Source: Trichoplax adhaerens (Eukaryota > Placozoa > Uniplacotomia > Trichoplacea > Trichoplacidae). Taken from it: a stretch of 64,000 bases of DNA. Position 1 is the stretch's first letter. The number at the start of each line of letters is the position of its first letter. Under the pieces are notes generated by a model. It searched no databases. It had not been told where the DNA came from and was given only the letters and a program-made list of their open reading frames with translations. Position numbers and translations under genes: made by a program. Of this stretch, positions 61,229-64,000 are shown piece by piece. The stretch lies in NCBI RefSeq assembly GCF_000150275.1, contig NW_002060943.1, positions 2,818,462 through 2,882,461 on the forward strand, given 5' to 3'.

Positions 61229-61525
61229 TTAAACCATTAAAGTATTTTCTTCGCGATTTAAAATGCATAGAATATGACAATGAGGTAGACCACGCTTTTG
61301 AAACTCGATGGTATACATGAAAGCATTCAGATTGCCAAGGATACGGTTTCTGAGATCGTGTAATAATTTTTGTTGCTTAATTCTAAACACTCTCGCCGTG
61401 ATATCCGGACGATCTGCAGCTGATTGTCCTGGTTTGAGCTCGCTAATTATTTCGTGCCACTGTGCTTTGCATGTAATTGTTATAAATAACGTAGGTTTAC
61501 CAAATATACGTTTATGGTCAATTTG
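61229..61525 (-). pseudogene. Helitron transposon relic (Helitron_like_N / Rep domain)
   Basis: A 98-codon open segment on the minus strand matches the Helitron replication-initiator domain in order: FGKPTLFITITCKAQW, then PGQSAADRPDITARVF, then a linker, then MYTIEFQKRGLPHCHILCIL. The His-x-His in PHCHIL is the HUH metal-binding motif of rolling-circle initiators. The reading frame is closed by TAA on both sides, and no catalytic tyrosine region or helicase is present, so it is a fragment of a dead autonomous Helitron. Part of the same upstream sequence recurs at the window's right edge. Confidence 0.85.
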
Positions 61526-61640
61526 TTAATAAAATTAACAGATAGTATTATCATTCGATATTATATATATCCCTGTAATAGTAATGTACTATGCTATATT
61601 AAGATTAGTTAATAGTCCAAAGCACATTACGATAACTATT
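61495..61640. mobile_element. Helitron-associated repeat, copy A
   Basis: This segment, overlapping the upstream end of the Rep fragment, is about 90 percent similar by eye to 63857-64000. Both share CAAATATACGTTTATGGTCA, TTAACAGATAGTATTATCAT and CTATGCTATATTAAGATTAG. Confidence 0.8.
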
Positions 61641-63324
61641 GTACGGTGATGGACATACTGTACCAAGTTAAGATTAGCAGGTACTGTAAGATATCTACAG
61701 TGCGGTTCAATGTCCTTAGTACTGTGGTCAATTCTATACCAATCATTATAATGTGTCTAAGGATCGCTGTCGTATGCAAGCAAAGCTTGCTCTATCGATA
61801 GTAACCGTTAGAAGAAATTGTAACAATCAAAATGGCTGTGTAGAAAACTCTATAAAGATTCTATGTTTATTCAATTTTCATCAGAATATTACATGAAATC
61901 AAAATTTAAAGGCCCAGTGGCCACTCTTAGCGATATAATGAATACTATTTTAATAATCAGTACTCTGCAGAAATTACTACCTTAGAGCTATTCGTTTTAC
62001 ATGAAGAAATCTTTAGGTTAAAAGTACTGTAAGAATCTTATACTGACCTATTGAAATGAACCCATAATCAGAGTCATTTAACAGTAGTATAAATACCCCC
62101 GCGCTACTCATATTCAAGAGTGGGATCATTAAATGTTTCGATTACTAGGCTTTATAAGGACTGTAGCTGGTTTTCATTTAGTAAAGAAAATATAGAGGAG
62201 TAAAGGTAATACAGTACATGGAAGCTATCCTTTCAGATTAAAATAAAATGCCTAATAACATAATTAGAGAATAGAAGCTCAGAACAGAAATTTGAGCTTC
62301 ATCACACCTCTGAATCGAATGGATACTGTCGGACTTCATATTAATTAATGCTATCAAATGTTATATCTTGCTTGATGATTATGAATTATAATTGAATTTC
62401 ATAATTAAATTTTTGCGTTCAAATTGAACTTTATTTATTATTATATTGAAATGTAATATATTGGACCTAACACACAGACCGCTCACTGATAACTTCCTAA
62501 TCTGAGTAAAAACAATTTTTATTCAATAAAGATATACTGTAATTTCTCTACCATCGGTAACTTACTAAAGAGCTGCCGTTAAGAATAAATGATTCACCAT
62601 ATGATATGACAACTTGTCAAGAAGTAAATTGAATATATGCTTGATGTTATTGAGAATATCTTCATCGATAAACAATAATCACGTACAATGTAATATGTAT
62701 TATTAAAATATATAATTATTAGGACGTAAGGCAGTTACTCTTATGATTGTTTACAGTATTGTGATTAAATCCGATCACGAAAATTAGAACTTTACTAGAT
62801 CTAATGCAAAGACTAGCTACACACAGCTCTACTCTAGCCAAATACAACTACTCAAAGACTTCTAGAAAGAGCAATCAGATAATCTAATATCTCCTGCTTT
62901 TACACTCTCTGTAGTCTTTGCAGTAGCAATCAGTATAGCAGCATTCTACTATATTTACACATATTCAGCTTATTATTACTTACAATATTTTAAAGCGAAC
63001 CATCATTAATTCAATATGGAAATGATTACAGTATTTTCGTGGATACTATTCTTACCATTTAAAGTACAATAAACTAAGCATATCCTAATATATGATTTAA
63101 AATTCTATTTTTACCTCTAACCTTATTAGTAGCTCAATATCTTACTGTATATAATATAGTCATCTATACTCTAGCATAGAGTCTATCCTTACAGTCTATA
63201 ATTATGGGCTACTAAATATGTATCATAAGATGAATGTAGAAAAGACAATACCGTACATCATGCTAAACATGGCTAATAGTCTACAATCACAATATTAAGT
63301 TACCTTTACAGTATATAAGCTTTT
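61641..63324. other. Intergenic, no gene seen
   Basis: AT-rich sequence with scattered single TACTG words. No homology recognised before the assembly gap. Confidence 0.45.
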
Positions 63325-63374
63325 NNNNNNNNNNNNNNNNNNNNNNNNNNNNNNNNNNNNNNNNNNNNNNNNNN
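63325..63374. other. Assembly gap (50 N)
   Basis: Fifty undetermined bases, probably a placeholder of arbitrary length. They sit right at the edge of a tandem repeat, the likely cause of the break. Confidence 0.98.
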
Positions 63375-63830
63375 GTATTAGTATGTTTACCGAATAAGGA
63401 TGGTTACTATATACAGTATAGAAATCAAAAGTAATTGGGACAGGGGAACTACAGTAGGATAACACTACGAATTGCAAGAGAGCAATAGAACTAATAGTAC
63501 CTACTGATGTGTATCAATCACTTCTACCTTCTCAATAATATTTACATAAATCCTAGAGATCATTCATTTCTATACCAATTCAAATTTCGTTAAGTAACTT
63601 TCATATTAGTAATCGGGACAGGGGAACTACAGTAGGATAACACTACGAATTGTAAGAGAGCAATAGAACTAATAGTACCTACTGATGTGTATCAATCACT
63701 TCTACCTTCTCAATAATATTTACTTAAACCCTACAGATCATTCATTTCTATACCAATTCAAAATTTCGTTAAGTAACTTTCGTATTAGTATGTTTACTGA
63801 ATAAGGATGGTTACTATATACGGTATTAAT
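63375..63830. repeat. Tandem repeat, period about 178 bp, interrupted by gap on the left
   Basis: Unit GGGACAGGGGAACTACAGTA... starts at about 63437 and 63615 and is nearly identical between copies. GTATTAGTATGTTTAC.GAATAAGG appears both at 63375 and at 63783, flanking the array. More copies may be collapsed in the neighbouring gap. Confidence 0.9.
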
Positions 63831-63856
63831 GCTATGTTAAGGTTGGTGAGCGAAAC

Positions 63857-64000
63857 TGTCAAATATACGTTTATGGTCAATTTCTTAATAAAATTAACAG
63901 ATAGTATTATCATTCGATATTATACATATCCTAGTAACAGTAATATACTATGCTATATTAAGATTAGTTAATGGTCCAGAGCACATTATGATAACTAATG
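63857..64000. mobile_element. Helitron-associated repeat, copy B (runs off window)
   Basis: A diverged duplicate of 61495-61640. Similarity stops at the left exactly where the Rep coding sequence would begin (after CAAATATACG...), so this copy lacks the Rep domain at least on this side. Confidence 0.75.

Noticed and set aside
61308-61529. 73-codon plus-strand frame
   Set aside because: It is the antisense shadow of the Helitron Rep fragment, which has clear domain similarity on the minus strand.
1-64000. tRNA or rRNA genes
   Set aside because: I looked by eye for a tRNA T-loop box and for rRNA-like GC-rich blocks and saw none; a covariance-model scan (tRNAscan/Infernal) would be decisive.

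Overview
This is a eukaryotic, animal-type nuclear window: AT-rich, with intron-dense genes whose short exons (23-640 nt) join by GT-AG introns in consistent phase, so prokaryotic features do not apply. Eight conserved animal genes could be rebuilt exon by exon, and the seven complete coding sequences sum to exact multiples of three. The compact introns, the slowly evolving proteins and a gene set that maps onto a few human chromosome arms suggest an early-branching animal, most likely a placozoan (Trichoplax/Hoilungia type). That attribution is inference; a cnidarian or sponge is not excluded.

Layout. 3.0-8.6 kb (+): ataxin-2 (ATXN2/ATXN2L). 9.1-16.3 kb (-): the H2B ubiquitin ligase BRE1 (RNF20/RNF40), convergent with ataxin-2. 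17.9-23.1 kb (+): HPS4, divergent from RNF20. 25.3-28.6 kb (-): the E2 enzyme UBE2G1. 28.7-31 kb: pentamer arrays and small duplicated or inverted repeats. 32.0-33.4 kb (-): HGH1. 33.8-36.5 kb (+): NFATC2IP (NIP45), head-to-head with HGH1. 36.8-37.3 kb (-): two exon-like blocks of no recognised family. 37.7-40.7 kb (-): EIF2B1. 41.8-44.9 kb (+): GTF2H3, head-to-head with EIF2B1 as in human. 45-64 kb: gene-poor DNA with decayed tandem duplications, two paralogous secreted eight-cysteine peptide genes (46.4 kb -, 56.0 kb +), a Helitron relic (61.2-61.5 kb -), a 178-bp tandem repeat and a 50-base assembly gap.

Gene roles. The conserved genes are housekeeping functions: translation and mRNA control (ATXN2, EIF2B1, HGH1), chromatin and transcription (RNF20, GTF2H3, NFATC2IP), ubiquitin conjugation (UBE2G1) and organelle Rab activation (HPS4).

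Two observations stand out. First, clusters of a self-complementary pentamer repeat, (TACWG)n, lie in the three divergent intergenic intervals and just upstream of UBE2G1, but not in the three convergent intervals. Second, the gene content (ATXN2, RNF20/40, NFATC2IP, EIF2B1, GTF2H3, HPS4) matches human 16p11.2 and 12q24/22q12, including the EIF2B1-GTF2H3 head-to-head pair. The most novel candidate genes are the two eight-cysteine secreted peptides, with a cysteine-packed 27-residue ORF beside one of them.
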